From assembly GCF_900102135.1 (NCBI RefSeq), contig NZ_FMVJ01000012.1, forward strand, positions 62,001 to 126,000: a DNA stretch of 64,000 bases, in the 5' to 3' direction. Both the position numbers and the translations under genes were made by a program. This document shows, in pieces, positions 45,351 to 54,077 of this stretch (position 1 is its first letter; every line of letters begins with the position of its first letter). The notes below the pieces were generated by a model. That model was given only the letters and a program-made list of their open reading frames with translations. It was not told where the DNA came from and made no database searches. This stretch comes from Microvirga guangxiensis (GTDB lineage: Bacteria > Pseudomonadota > Alphaproteobacteria > Rhizobiales > Beijerinckiaceae).

Positions 45351-45691
45351 GAGTCGAGATCCGGAAAAACGTGGAGGCCGTCAGAGCCGAGTGGCAGCGG
45401 CTTTACCCACAGGACCGCGGACAAGGCAAGCGGCGCGTAGAGATGCGGAAAGAGATCGCCTCCGCGAGAAGATTCGTAGCGCAAGGCTGGGCCGAGTTTG
45501 TCAGCATCGATGGCAATCAGCAGAAGATCGCTTTGCCCTGCAAAGTGCTTACTCGCAGTTTCCTTCACTTGTTCTGCTGTGGAAAAATGGAGGTATCCAT
45601 CCTGTATATCGATGGGCGCTCCCGTAAAGAAATTGGTCTTTTCGGCCTCTTTCCAAAGGCTTTGTGGGCATATTTTGTAGATGATGCGCAT
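45347..45691 (-). CDS. DUF952 family protein
   Basis: A 114-residue protein with the DUF952 pattern: [24 protein letters not shown], then [20 protein letters not shown]. The family is small and cytosolic with an unknown, possibly enzymatic, role. It is co-translated with pyrD, an arrangement common in alphaproteobacteria, so they may share expression without a shared function. Confidence 0.88.
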   Translation of the reverse strand: MRIIYKICPQSLWKEAEKTNFFTGAPIDIQDGYLHFSTAEQVKETASKHFAGQSDLLLIAIDADKLGPALRYESSRGGDLFPHLYAPLALSAVLWVKPLPLGSDGLHVFPDLDS

Positions 45692-45733
45692 GAATTATCC
45701 CTGCACAACGCTGCTTCCGGAGCAACCCTGATT

Positions 45734-45746
45734 AGACATTTTGTCT
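45734..45746. promoter_or_regulatory. Inverted repeat in the S24 regulator promoter region
   Basis: AGACA-TTT-TGTCT is a perfect 5-bp dyad lying between the divergent DUF952 and S24-regulator genes, 101 nt before the latter's start. It resembles the short dyads bound by phage-repressor-like HTH proteins and may be an operator. Confidence 0.35.
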
Positions 45747-45846
45747 CAACAACTTCTTGCCTGTTGCGCGAGCCATAGAACAACCTTAATTCCTAGGCAT
45801 AAGTTCGCTTTCAATTATATTTCGCTTCTGCCCGAAGGTTCATACA

Positions 45847-46479
45847 ATGTTATCCCACGAGCGCGTTTGGGCTGCCATCGATGCACTCGCTGCCCGCCAC
45901 GGTATGACCGCATCCGGGCTGGCGCGCAAAGCCGGCCTCGATGCTACCAGTTTTAATAAATCGAAGCGCATCAGCCCTGAAGGTCGGGAGCGTTGGCCCT
46001 CGACGGAATCCATCTCCAAAATCCTGCGTGCCACAGGCGCGACGTTGGAGGATTTTCTCCGCCTCGTCGAGCCCTCGGGCTCGCTGCGGCGCTCCATGAT
46101 CCCGATGATCGGCATGACGCAAGCCGGTGCCGGCAAGATCCTCACGGATGAAGGATTGCCTGTCGGCGGCCCAGGCTGGGACGAGATCGAGTTTCCTGAT
46201 TTCGGGCAGGAGAAGGTGTTTGCGCTCGAGGTGACTGGCGATGCCATGGCGCCTCTCTATCGTGACGGCGACGTTCTCATCGTTTCGCCGACTGCAAGCC
46301 CGCGCAAGGGCGATCGCGTGGTCGTATGCACCACGGCAGGCGAGATCTTCGCACAGGAGCTCAAGCGCCGCTCTGCCAAAACCCTGGAGCTGTCCTCCCT
46401 CACGAAGGACAGCGAAGACCGTGTGGTCCCTGCAGAAGAGGTGGCCTGGATCGCTCGCATCATGTGGGCACGGCAGTGA
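45847..46479 (+). CDS. HTH/S24-peptidase-like transcriptional regulator lacking the catalytic serine
   Basis: A 210-residue LexA/CI-like regulator. Residues 1 to about 70 form an HTH domain (TASGLARKAGLDATSFNKSKR and onward). The C-terminal S24 (LexA-type) domain spans about 90-205. The usual nucleophile segment G-D-S-M-x-P reads VTGDAMAPLYRDGD here (Ala replaces Ser), so the protein should not cleave itself and would be insensitive to RecA-driven autocleavage. The partner lysine region is also not obvious. It may be a ligand- or partner-controlled repressor. It is followed by a strong terminator and lies 5 kb from the SOS-type island. Confidence 0.88.
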   Translation: MLSHERVWAAIDALAARHGMTASGLARKAGLDATSFNKSKRISPEGRERWPSTESISKILRATGATLEDFLRLVEPSGSLRRSMIPMIGMTQAGAGKILTDEGLPVGGPGWDEIEFPDFGQEKVFALEVTGDAMAPLYRDGDVLIVSPTASPRKGDRVVVCTTAGEIFAQELKRRSAKTLELSSLTKDSEDRVVPAEEVAWIARIMWARQ

Positions 46480-46506
46480 AGACCATTTGACAGATGCAGC
46501 AAAGGG

Positions 46507-46547
46507 GATCCCAGAAGTGAGCCTCACTTCTGGGATCTTTTCTTTTA
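46507..46547 (+). terminator. Terminator between the S24 regulator and lysK
   Basis: A near-perfect 14-15 bp hairpin (GATCCCAGAAGTGAG with its complement, 46507-46537) is followed by TTTTCTTTT. The U-run ends inside the last codons of lysK on the opposite strand (stop at 46545), so it may stop transcripts from both genes. Confidence 0.9.
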
Positions 46548-48266
46548 GGCAGCTCGCGACTTCAGAAACGCCTCATGCTCGCGCACCAGATCTCCGGCGA
46601 GAGCTTTCGCGATGAGGGCACGCGTTTCCTTGACACCATAGAGCGCGGTGAAGGAGCCGAAGCGCGGACCGCGCGGCTCACCGAGCAGCACCTGATAGAT
46701 CGTGTTGAACCACTCGATGGATACACCCGGACGCTCGGGCGTAGCGCCCTTGGCCTTGAAGTCCTGGTACCGTGGCTCGGCGCGGCCGACATTGTAGATC
46801 TCATCTTGAATCGCCTCGGCGGTCGCAGGGCGATCACCTGACTCGAACGACGCCAGGACATCGCTCAGGCGTTGCAGGGAAGCAGCCTCCACTTCGTCTG
46901 CCAGACGATAGGTCTTCTGCGGCTTCACGAAATCCTCGAAGTAGCGCACGGCATGCTTCACGAGGCTGTCGAGACGCGGATGCGTTTCGGGCGAAACGCC
47001 CGGCGCATAGCGGCGGATGAAGCCCCAGAGAACCGCCGGATCTTCCGAGTTCGCCACGGCCACGAGGTTGAGCAGCATGGAGAAGGAGATCGTGGTACCG
47101 GGCTGGCTTGAGCCCGCGGACGAAACCAGCTCCGGCGCCGGAGGCTCGCCTGCATGGAGATGCCAGACCGGGTTCATCAGGCGCGCCTTCGCATCCTGCG
47201 CCGAATACTTCTCCAGGAAGGTCAGGTAATCGTCCACCTGACGCGGAATCACATCGAAGTAGAGCTTCTTCGCCTCGCGTGGCTTGTTGAACATGAAGAG
47301 CGCGAGGCTGTCCGGAGTGCCATAGGTCAGCCACTCGTCGATAGTGAGCCCATTGCCCTTCGACTTCGAAATCTTCTGACCCTTTTCGTCGAGGAAGAGC
47401 TCGTAGTTGAAACCCTCCGGCGGCAGGCCGCCCAGAGCCTTGGCGATCTCGCCCGAGAGCTTCACGCTGTCGATGAGGTCCTTGCCCGCCATTTCATAAT
47501 CGACGCCGAGCGCCACCCAGCGCATGGCCCAGTCAGGTTTCCATTGCAGCTTGGCATGGCCGCCCGTCACCGGCGTCTCGAAGCGCTCGCCGGTATCCGG
47601 ATCGCGCCAGACAATGGTGCCGGCATCGAGCTTGCGCTCGTCGATGGCCACCTGCATCACGATGCCTGTCTTCGGATGGATCGGAAGGAAGGGTGAATAG
47701 GATTGCTGACGCTCCTCGCGAAGCGAGGGCAGCATGATCGCCATCACCGCATCGTAGCGCTCCAACACCGTCAGCAACGTCTTGTCGAAGAGGCCCGCCT
47801 TGTAGCATTCCGTCGCGGACTTGAACTCGTAATCGAAGCCGAACGCGTCGAGGAACTCGCGCAGCCGGGCATTGTTGTGGTGTGCGAAGCTCTCATGGGT
47901 GCCGAACGGGTCCGGCACCTGGGTCAGAGGCTTTCCAAGGGCTGAAGCCACCACTTCCTTGTTCGGGATGTTGTCCGGCACCTTGCGGAGGCCGTCCATG
48001 TCGTCCGAGAAGGCAACGAGGCGGGTTGGAATGGCATCGCCCGTCAGCACGCGGAAGGCATGGCGCACCATGCTGGTGCGGGCTACCTCGCCGAAGGTGC
48101 CGATATGCGGCAGACCCGAGGGGCCATAGCCGGTCTCGAACAATGCTTCCTTCTTGCCGGTCCGTTTGAGGCGCTCCACGAGCTTGCGGGCCTCTTCGAA
48201 AGGCCAGGCATTCGCGGTCTGAGCGGCTTCAACAAGAGCGGGATCGAGGGAAATGGGTCGGGACAT
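46545..48266 (-). CDS. lysK: Class I lysyl-tRNA synthetase
   Basis: A 573-residue class I LysRS. The HIGH-type motif is in [16 protein letters not shown] near residue 55, and the KMSKS-type loop is [13 protein letters not shown]. The C-terminal alpha-helical anticodon-binding region is present. Class I LysRS is typical of archaea and of many alphaproteobacteria and replaces the class II enzyme. It attaches lysine to tRNA-Lys in the cytosol. The ATG at 48266 has a weak AAGG site. Confidence 0.95.
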   Translation of the reverse strand: MSRPISLDPALVEAAQTANAWPFEEARKLVERLKRTGKKEALFETGYGPSGLPHIGTFGEVARTSMVRHAFRVLTGDAIPTRLVAFSDDMDGLRKVPDNIPNKEVVASALGKPLTQVPDPFGTHESFAHHNNARLREFLDAFGFDYEFKSATECYKAGLFDKTLLTVLERYDAVMAIMLPSLREERQQSYSPFLPIHPKTGIVMQVAIDERKLDAGTIVWRDPDTGERFETPVTGGHAKLQWKPDWAMRWVALGVDYEMAGKDLIDSVKLSGEIAKALGGLPPEGFNYELFLDEKGQKISKSKGNGLTIDEWLTYGTPDSLALFMFNKPREAKKLYFDVIPRQVDDYLTFLEKYSAQDAKARLMNPVWHLHAGEPPAPELVSSAGSSQPGTTISFSMLLNLVAVANSEDPAVLWGFIRRYAPGVSPETHPRLDSLVKHAVRYFEDFVKPQKTYRLADEVEAASLQRLSDVLASFESGDRPATAEAIQDEIYNVGRAEPRYQDFKAKGATPERPGVSIEWFNTIYQVLLGEPRGPRFGSFTALYGVKETRALIAKALAGDLVREHEAFLKSRAA

Positions 48267-48357
48267 GGGCCTTGCTTTGAGGGAAAATGCTTCCTGAAGC
48301 GCGGCACACTAGGGATGAGACCCGGAAGGGTCAATGCGGCTTGACGCGTTTGGTCCT

Positions 48358-49242
48358 TCAGAAGGGGCTGACAGGGAAGAAGCGCAGATAAAGCTCGGCG
48401 TATTTGCCCTCTTTCCAGAGCTGTTGCAGCGCATAATCCAGGGCGCGGCGCAGGGCCTCGTCCTCACGGCGCAGCACGAAGCCGATCCCCTCTCCGAAAA
48501 ACCGGCTCTCAAGATAGGGGCCGCCCGCAAAGGCGCAGCACCCATTCGCATCCTCTCCGCCGATCCACAGCGCAAGGCTGAGCCCATCGGCGAAGACATA
48601 GTCGACCCCACCAGCCTTGAGCTCCGCCTCGGCGGCCGCCAGATCCGGATACGGCTTGAGGGTCGAGGACTGCATGAAGGCTTTGGCAAAAGCTTCATGG
48701 GCGGACCCTTCGACGACACCGATGGTCTTACTCTGGAGAGCTTTGGGCGAAAAAGCCGGAATGTCCTTGTTCGTCTGGTCGAGCTTTGTGGCGAGCCGTG
48801 CCGGGATCTTGAAATAAGGGGCTGTCACGGCAAAGCGCCGGCGCAGATCCGCGTTCACCGGAATGGCGGCAGCAATCACATCGCCCTGCTTTTCAGCCAA
48901 GGCGTCGAGAAGGGTATCGAACCGGCGGACCTGTACAGTGCAGGTCAGGCCCAGCCTTTCGCAGGCCGCCCGCGCGAGTTCGACCGACAGCCCAGTGGGT
49001 GTGCCATCAAGACCCGGGAAATGCAGAGGCGGAAAATCGTCGTCGACGAGGAAGCGGATTGAGCGGGTAGCCGGAATTTCGGGGCGCTCAAGCTGCGCCT
49101 TTGGGTCCCAAAAATTGGGGACCATAACCGTTTGGGCCTGAACGGCCCCGCTCATCGCTAATAAGGCGAAAACTCCCCATGCCCTTTGGGAAATCTTGAT
49201 CTTGCGCGCAAAGCAGGCAACCAATGATATGATGTAACCCAT
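48358..49242 (-). CDS. Periplasmic amino-acid-type solute-binding protein
   Basis: A 294-residue extracellular solute-binding protein (family 3 type). A signal peptide (MGYIISLVACFARKIKIS, then LLAMSGAVQAQ) is followed by the ligand domain: IRFLVDDDFPPLHFPGLDG at the start, LSVELARAACERLGL, AAAIPVNADLRRRFAVTAPY, and IGVVEGSAHEAF. The binding-residue pattern suggests a polar amino acid or quinate-like ligand. No ABC permease genes are adjacent, so it is an orphan binding protein or a receptor. Upstream in-frame starts to 49350 would overlap the divergent glycosyltransferase gene. Confidence 0.88.
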   Translation of the reverse strand: MGYIISLVACFARKIKISQRAWGVFALLAMSGAVQAQTVMVPNFWDPKAQLERPEIPATRSIRFLVDDDFPPLHFPGLDGTPTGLSVELARAACERLGLTCTVQVRRFDTLLDALAEKQGDVIAAAIPVNADLRRRFAVTAPYFKIPARLATKLDQTNKDIPAFSPKALQSKTIGVVEGSAHEAFAKAFMQSSTLKPYPDLAAAEAELKAGGVDYVFADGLSLALWIGGEDANGCCAFAGGPYLESRFFGEGIGFVLRREDEALRRALDYALQQLWKEGKYAELYLRFFPVSPF

Positions 49243-49289
49243 CTTGAAGACGATACTCTCTTGCTTGCTGCTCTGCATCAACCACGCCC

Positions 49290-51200
49290 ATGCCTCAAGA
49301 ACGGCGATCGCGCATGAGGCAGGGTCTAGCGGAGCAAGCCTCACAGTCAACCGTGCTTCCGGTTGAGATCGGCTTTCTTGCCCGTCACGGCTACCCGCCC
49401 AGGATGCTACACGATGCGTCGATGATTGCTGAACTGACTGGCGTCTCGGGGGATGCTGTTCTGCTCAAACAGGGGTGGATTAAAGAAGCTGACTTCTACC
49501 GGGCCCTTGCCGCCGAGCTGAACCTTCCCTTTGTCTCTAACCCTCAGCTGTCGCGTACGGCCTGCCATCCTGAGAGCATTCTGGCCGGTCTTGCGCCCCT
49601 TGCAGGCCGACATGGCGGCTTTGTCGTGGCTCCCAGAGGCGGGACACTCGCCCGCCTCCTCCAAGGGCCGCCTTACACAACTCCCCTTGCCATCACCACG
49701 CCTTCCTCTTTGAGAAACGCGGTCTTTCGCATTGAAGGCCGCATGATCGCACATCGGGCTGCTTACGACCTGCATCAAGCGATTCCCGCTTTGTCCAGTT
49801 GCGATGGCGCCAGCATTACCCAGATTTTGGGATCCATTATCCTCGCGCTGGGCTCGTCCATCTGCACCGTCGCAGCTCCGCACATAGGGATCACCGTGAT
49901 CTCGGTGTTCATAGGCCTGCTGTTTCTGGGCATCATCGTGCTGCGACTGGCCTCCTCCGTCCTGAGCAATCCTGTGCAGCCTGTCGAGCCCCCTCCCCGC
50001 ATCCCCGACGCAGCCTTACCGACCTATACGATCATCGTGCCGCTCTATCATGAACGCCGCATCGCCTCACGACTGATCGCCGCCCTCAAGCGGCTCGACT
50101 ACCCCGCCGTCAAACTCGACATCAAGCTCGTGCTGGAACTGGACGATGAAGAGACCATGGCAGCGCTCAGGTCTCTGCACCTGCCAGGCAACATGGAGAT
50201 TATCATTGCTCCAACAGGCGAACCCCGCACGAAGCCGCGCGCTCTGAACGTCGCCCTGCCGCTTGCACGTGGGCGGTACACAGTGGTTTACGATGCCGAG
50301 GACATGCCGGAACCGTCGCAGCTGCGCCTAGCGCACGCCGCCTTCATGCAAGCGCACCGGAATGTGGCCTGCCTGCAGGCGCGTCTCACCATCGACAACA
50401 CAAACGACTCGTGGATCACACGCCTTTTCACCATTGAGTACGCGGCGCTGTTCGACGTGTTCAATCCGGGGCTTGCTACAATCGGCAGTCCCGTTCCCCT
50501 CGGCGGAACGTCCAATCATTTCCGCACCGCAATCCTCAAGAAGATTCATGGCTGGGATGCCTGGAACGTCACTGAGGATGCGGATCTCGGTATTCGTCTC
50601 GCACGCTTCGGATACGATGTGGCGGATCTTGCCTCGTCAACCTTTGAGGAGGCCCCCAGTACGTTCAAGGCATGGATGGGTCAGCGGACGCGATGGATGA
50701 AAGGTTTCATGCAGACCAGCATCGCTCATGCCCACAAACCGACCTCCACTTTGGCGCAGTTGGGCTTCTGGCGATTCTATGCGGCCGCGGCCCTGATGGC
50801 TGGTACGGTGTTGAGCGCCCTCATCTATCCGTTCTGCACAGGCCTCGTCATCATCCTGTGGTTTACTGGAGCATCATGGCCGGACAAGCCCTTGTATGCG
50901 CTCTGGTATGCGCAGAGCCTGAGCCTGTTTGCTTTTGGTGTGGGGTCACTCTTTATTCCAGCCTGGATCGGTCTGCATCGCCGACGGCTATGGAAGCTCC
51001 TGCCCTGGACAGCTTTGCTTCCTCTTTATTATGGACTCGTGAGCCTCGCCGCCTGGCGCGGCTTGTGGGAGCTTGTCAATGACGCTCATCGCTGGAACAA
51101 GACCAGCCACGGCTTGGCGCGCACATCCCGCTTAGGAATGCTTCAGAAGCACCATGCCAATGTGGTCAAAACCAAATCATTAAAGATAGCACCGCCCTGA
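49290..51200 (+). CDS. Glycosyltransferase family 2 membrane protein with MshE-like N-terminal domain
   Basis: A 636-residue polysaccharide synthase-like glycosyltransferase. Residues about 30-150 read as a type II secretion ATPase N-terminal (MshEN/GSPII_E-N) domain (for example LLKQGWIKEADFYRALAAEL), which in several proteins binds cyclic-di-GMP. Two membrane helices follow (about 180-225). The GT2 catalytic part has VVYDAEDMPEP (metal-binding D-x-D region), TEDADLGIRLARFGY and QRTRWMKGF (QxxRW), and then three or four C-terminal helices. The architecture fits a c-di-GMP-regulated exopolysaccharide synthase. The product is unknown, and there are no co-located polymer-export genes. Confidence 0.88.
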   Translation: MPQERRSRMRQGLAEQASQSTVLPVEIGFLARHGYPPRMLHDASMIAELTGVSGDAVLLKQGWIKEADFYRALAAELNLPFVSNPQLSRTACHPESILAGLAPLAGRHGGFVVAPRGGTLARLLQGPPYTTPLAITTPSSLRNAVFRIEGRMIAHRAAYDLHQAIPALSSCDGASITQILGSIILALGSSICTVAAPHIGITVISVFIGLLFLGIIVLRLASSVLSNPVQPVEPPPRIPDAALPTYTIIVPLYHERRIASRLIAALKRLDYPAVKLDIKLVLELDDEETMAALRSLHLPGNMEIIIAPTGEPRTKPRALNVALPLARGRYTVVYDAEDMPEPSQLRLAHAAFMQAHRNVACLQARLTIDNTNDSWITRLFTIEYAALFDVFNPGLATIGSPVPLGGTSNHFRTAILKKIHGWDAWNVTEDADLGIRLARFGYDVADLASSTFEEAPSTFKAWMGQRTRWMKGFMQTSIAHAHKPTSTLAQLGFWRFYAAAALMAGTVLSALIYPFCTGLVIILWFTGASWPDKPLYALWYAQSLSLFAFGVGSLFIPAWIGLHRRRLWKLLPWTALLPLYYGLVSLAAWRGLWELVNDAHRWNKTSHGLARTSRLGMLQKHHANVVKTKSLKIAPP

Positions 51201-51307
51201 TGCCACCAGAGCAGCCCCCCGGCGCCTACGAGGCATAGAACGGCGGCGCCGACGAGGATCAACCCGGTACGTCTCTCGCCGATGGATTGTTCTGTACCGA
51301 TGCTCAT
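51143..51307 (-). CDS. Predicted 54-residue single-helix membrane protein
   Basis: On the minus strand an ATG at 51307, preceded by GCGGAGCCACG, opens a 54-residue frame: MSIGTEQSIGERRTGLIL and then a hydrophobic helix (VGAAVLCLVGAGGLLWWHQGG). A charged head followed by one membrane span looks like a genuine small protein. It overlaps the 3' end of the glycosyltransferase gene by 58 nt. Coding status is uncertain because of its size. Confidence 0.4.
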   Translation of the reverse strand: MSIGTEQSIGERRTGLILVGAAVLCLVGAGGLLWWHQGGAIFNDLVLTTLAWCF

Positions 51308-51359
51308 CGTGGCTCCGCTTAGGTCTGGGCAGGCAGCGCATCATAAGCCAAGTCGGCAT

Positions 51360-51386
51360 AAAAAACGAGGCGGCCGGAACCGCCTC
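51360..51386 (-). terminator. Terminator of the SOS-type annealing-protein gene
   Basis: GAGGCGG (51367-51373) and CCGCCTC (51380-51386) pair perfectly over a 6-nt loop. On the minus strand the stem is followed by six U residues (A-run 51360-51365). It lies 17 nt beyond the stop codon at 51403. Confidence 0.9.
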
Positions 51387-51402
51387 GCTGGAGGGAGAGA
51401 TT

Positions 51403-52071
51403 TTAGGCTGCCGCCGCCTTCTTGGTGGGCCAGCCGAGCTCCACGAGGCGGGCCTTGGCGAAGTCGCGTATCTCGTCACGGATGCCCTCAGGCAACGCAG
51501 CGAGAACCTTTTGCGTATCGGCATGGAGCATGAGATCGGTTACGGCGTTGATGGTTTTCGCCTTCTTGATCTTCTGCTTCAGATCATCCTCTACATTGCC
51601 GTCAGCCGTAACTTCGACCTTGGTCTTTTCGGTCTCGCTGCGCTCGGCTTCCACGTGCTGCTCCGCGTAGCCGGGACGGCTCTGCTTGAACTCGTCGGCC
51701 TCTTCTTCGGAATAAACGAAGCCGTGAAGTTCGATGAGCTTGAGGATGACGCGGTCTTTCGCACGCTTCTCCGCCATGGCGTAGACATAAGCCGCCTGCT
51801 TGCCGGAAACGCGGTAGTTCACGCCGACAAGCGCTTCGCCGATGGACCATTCCACCCGTTCGCCCATACGCCCGGCCACCTGTATGACAGCCTCATCGCG
51901 CTCGGCCTGGATGATCTTGGGTTCGTCGAAGCTGATCTTGGCTTGGGCGGCAATGCGCTCCAGCGTCTTGTGATAAATTACCGCCGTGCCCTGGACGCGC
52001 CAGACGTTTCCGGCCATCGGCTCATCGAATTTTGCAAGCACTTCGGCAATCTTTTTGTCTGTCGTATTCAT
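51403..52071 (-). CDS. Putative single-strand-annealing/recombination protein (LexA-controlled)
   Basis: A 222-residue cytosolic protein. The central segment reads GVNYRVSGKQAAYVYAMAEK and then RAKDRVILKLIELHGFVYSEEE, a pattern like the Rad52/Erf/Sak group of phage-type annealing proteins, where an A-x-KRA-x-x-R-x-x-x-KL helix precedes a Y-S/E segment. The C-terminal third is highly charged and helical and ends in KKAAAA. The ATG at 52071 has a GGA site. A LexA box overlaps its promoter and a strong terminator follows, so it is a single-gene SOS unit. The annealing function is my inference from sequence feel and context; it could be another DNA-binding or phage-derived protein. Confidence 0.6.
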   Translation of the reverse strand: MNTTDKKIAEVLAKFDEPMAGNVWRVQGTAVIYHKTLERIAAQAKISFDEPKIIQAERDEAVIQVAGRMGERVEWSIGEALVGVNYRVSGKQAAYVYAMAEKRAKDRVILKLIELHGFVYSEEEADEFKQSRPGYAEQHVEAERSETEKTKVEVTADGNVEDDLKQKIKKAKTINAVTDLMLHADTQKVLAALPEGIRDEIRDFAKARLVELGWPTKKAAAA

Positions 52072-52144
52072 CTCGATCCTATCTCTCACATGCCCGCAAA
52101 ACCGGTCTTTGCGCTCTTCTGAGCCCTCTTCCCAAGGCAGGCGC

Positions 52145-52187
52145 GTTCGTTATTTGTTCTATACCAGATTCAGCTCCTCCAGTCCAA
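52145..52187 (-). promoter_or_regulatory. LexA-controlled promoter of the annealing-protein gene
   Basis: GTTC-GTTATTT-GTTC at 52145-52159 is a LexA box. On the minus strand TTGGAC (52182-52187), an 18-nt spacer and TATAGA (52158-52163) form the promoter, so LexA would overlap the -10 element. The gene starts about 75 nt further on at 52071. Confidence 0.78.
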
Positions 52188-52320
52188 TCCCGGGACCAAG
52201 CAGACCGATTTAAAAACTTTATATATCAATACCTTATCTTCCGCGTCATTTCGCCTCAATCCTTGTAACAGCGGGAGCATGTGACAGGCTTCTGACTACC
52301 AAGGATTTCCCCTTTCGGAT

Positions 52321-52352
52321 TTGACTTCAAGCCAAATGTTCCATATTTGTTC
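52321..52352 (+). promoter_or_regulatory. LexA-controlled promoter of the TnsA-like gene
   Basis: GTTC-CATATTT-GTTC at 52338-52352 is a LexA box overlapping a promoter made of TTGACT (52321-52326), a 17-nt spacer and TATTTG (52344-52349). It lies about 80 nt before the start codon at 52432. The 360-nt gap between this gene and the divergent annealing-protein gene otherwise holds only AT-rich sequence. Confidence 0.75.
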
Positions 52353-52431
52353 TAATAAGAAGCGCTAGGTTTGACTTATCTCAAAGTGCTTACCCGCGCC
52401 CTTGCTCATCCACCATCACCCTGGAGGCCAG

Positions 52432-53082
52432 ATGTCCGCGCCAGCGATACTTGACCTGTCCGAACGCCGTTCGGAGCGGCGCCAGGGAGGCCGTCGTTCT
52501 CAGAAGAGGCCCGCGACACCTCTGACGCGCAACACATTGATTGCGGACTTTCTGGCGATCTGCGAGCTCGATCCCGAGATCGAATCGCTGCGCGCGCCGG
52601 CTGACTCAGCCGAGTTCACTATCGGAGACCGCACTATCGAGCATATCGCCGATTTCGAGATTGTCCGCGACGGGCAATCCCTCCTCGTCGATGTTCTGAC
52701 AGACGAGGATCTGCTCACCCATCCTCTGCGGACGGCAGCAATCCATGGTATTGTCTCGGAGGATGGCCGGCACTTTTCCATCGAGACCGCAGCGAGCATC
52801 CGTGCCGAGCCTCGCTTCACGACCGTGCGCCTGATCACCGCCTGCAGGCGAACGCCTGTAACGGCGGGCGATCGGGTGCGTGTTCTCCATCAGCTCGACG
52901 AGGTCGGCACCATGCGCCTCGTGGATTGCGCCGGCGGCGTCTTGAATACACAGGATGGTGTTGCCGCCGTTCTGGCGCTTGCCTGCGAGGGATTGATCGC
53001 TGTCGATATCAGCTGCCCTATCTTACCCGAAACGCAGGTGCGTCGGCGTCGATTGCCCTACACGGACCCCTTCACATTTTAA
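52432..53082 (+). CDS. LexA-controlled protein with possible TnsA-like (PD-(D/E)XK) nuclease fold
   Basis: A 216-residue protein opening with a basic, Arg-rich segment (ERRSERRQGGRRSQKRP), then LTRNTLIADFLAICELDPEIE. A segment HIADFEIVRDGQSLLVDVLT looks like the beta-hairpin of TnsA-type nucleases (D-F then x-V-D-V), but the expected lysine after the second acid is missing, so catalysis is doubtful. A C-terminal part GGVLNTQDGVAAVLALACEGLIAVDISCP follows. The ATG has a GGAGG site at the right spacing; a longer TTG-initiated form is rejected. It sits under a LexA-box promoter beside the recombination genes. It may be a nuclease, or a DNA-binding partner that has lost activity. Confidence 0.6.
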   Translation: MSAPAILDLSERRSERRQGGRRSQKRPATPLTRNTLIADFLAICELDPEIESLRAPADSAEFTIGDRTIEHIADFEIVRDGQSLLVDVLTDEDLLTHPLRTAAIHGIVSEDGRHFSIETAASIRAEPRFTTVRLITACRRTPVTAGDRVRVLHQLDEVGTMRLVDCAGGVLNTQDGVAAVLALACEGLIAVDISCPILPETQVRRRRLPYTDPFTF

Positions 53083-54077
53083 GAACTCGCGTGACGTTCT
53101 ACGGCTTCGCCCAGGAGCGACCGCACGATAGCGCGTACGGCATCCGACGTGTTGTCTTCAACGAACTTCGCTTCGATCTCGTCACGCACAATGGAACCGT
53201 CACCGCTGCGCTTCAGCTCAGTGGACGATTCCGCCTGAAGCAGCGTCACGAAGGCGCTTTCGACTTCCCGCGCCACCACGCCGCCATCGGCGGCTTCCAC
53301 GATACGGCCTGTCAGATCGAACACATTGCGCTCGAAGGGCAGTTCCTGCGCTTCAAGCTCACCGCTTGCATCGAGGATCCAGGCACGTGGAACATGATCG
53401 GCCAGATCCACTGACTGGCGACTGATATTGCCGGGGTTGAGCCAGCGGGTGCGTCCCGCCAGCACGGCCTTCTGTGTTTTGTGAATGTGCCCGTTGATCA
53501 GAACGTCGCACCCCTCCACTGCGAAGGGGGGCATAGCACCCGGATAGCCGCCATCGAAAGCGATATCGTGATGCGTGAACCATGTGTGCAGATCGACGCC
53601 TGTAAACGTGCCCCGCGCATCTGTCGGGATCGATTGTCCGTAAGGCGTCATGCCGACACCTAGCCGCCTCGTGCCGATATGGAACTCCGCCACCGGAGCG
53701 GATGTCGACACGACATCCACCACATCGCATAACCCCAGCAGAGCCAGCGTATCGCTGTCGGTCAGCATCGTGTGCTGGATGTCGTGGTTGCCCACATTCA
53801 CGACGGGCCGATGATGGAAGCCCTTGAGAGTACGGATAAGCTGGTTCTTCAGCGCCTCGTCGGGCTCCACCGGCCGGTCGAAGAGATCGCCCAGGATAAC
53901 GGGCGCAAGGCCTCGCTCGTTGGCGATGGCAACGCAACGCTCGAGCTTCGTGAGCACGGCCTGAGGCCACACCGCATCCTTGCGCCGCCCCGGACGTCGC
54001 GAGCCCACATGCGGATCGCCGATGATGAGAAGGCCGTTGCAGGCAACGGGCTGGAGGCGTTCTCCGGACAAGATCAT
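53079..54077 (-). CDS. Mre11/SbcD-like metallophosphoesterase
   Basis: A 332-residue calcineurin-type phosphoesterase. The metal motifs are intact: IIGDPHVGSR, VILGDLFDRP, VNVGNHDIQHT, WFTHHDI and INGHIHKTQ. It has no long C-terminal capping domain. It overlaps the stop of the permuted Rad50-like ATPase gene by 4 nt (ATGA), so they are made together as an Mre11-Rad50-type nuclease-ATPase pair that could process DNA ends. An upstream extension to 54170 is rejected because it would run back into the ATPase gene. It converges on the TnsA-like gene. Confidence 0.85.
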   Translation of the reverse strand: MILSGERLQPVACNGLLIIGDPHVGSRRPGRRKDAVWPQAVLTKLERCVAIANERGLAPVILGDLFDRPVEPDEALKNQLIRTLKGFHHRPVVNVGNHDIQHTMLTDSDTLALLGLCDVVDVVSTSAPVAEFHIGTRRLGVGMTPYGQSIPTDARGTFTGVDLHTWFTHHDIAFDGGYPGAMPPFAVEGCDVLINGHIHKTQKAVLAGRTRWLNPGNISRQSVDLADHVPRAWILDASGELEAQELPFERNVFDLTGRIVEAADGGVVAREVESAFVTLLQAESSTELKRSGDGSIVRDEIEAKFVEDNTSDAVRAIVRSLLGEAVERHASS

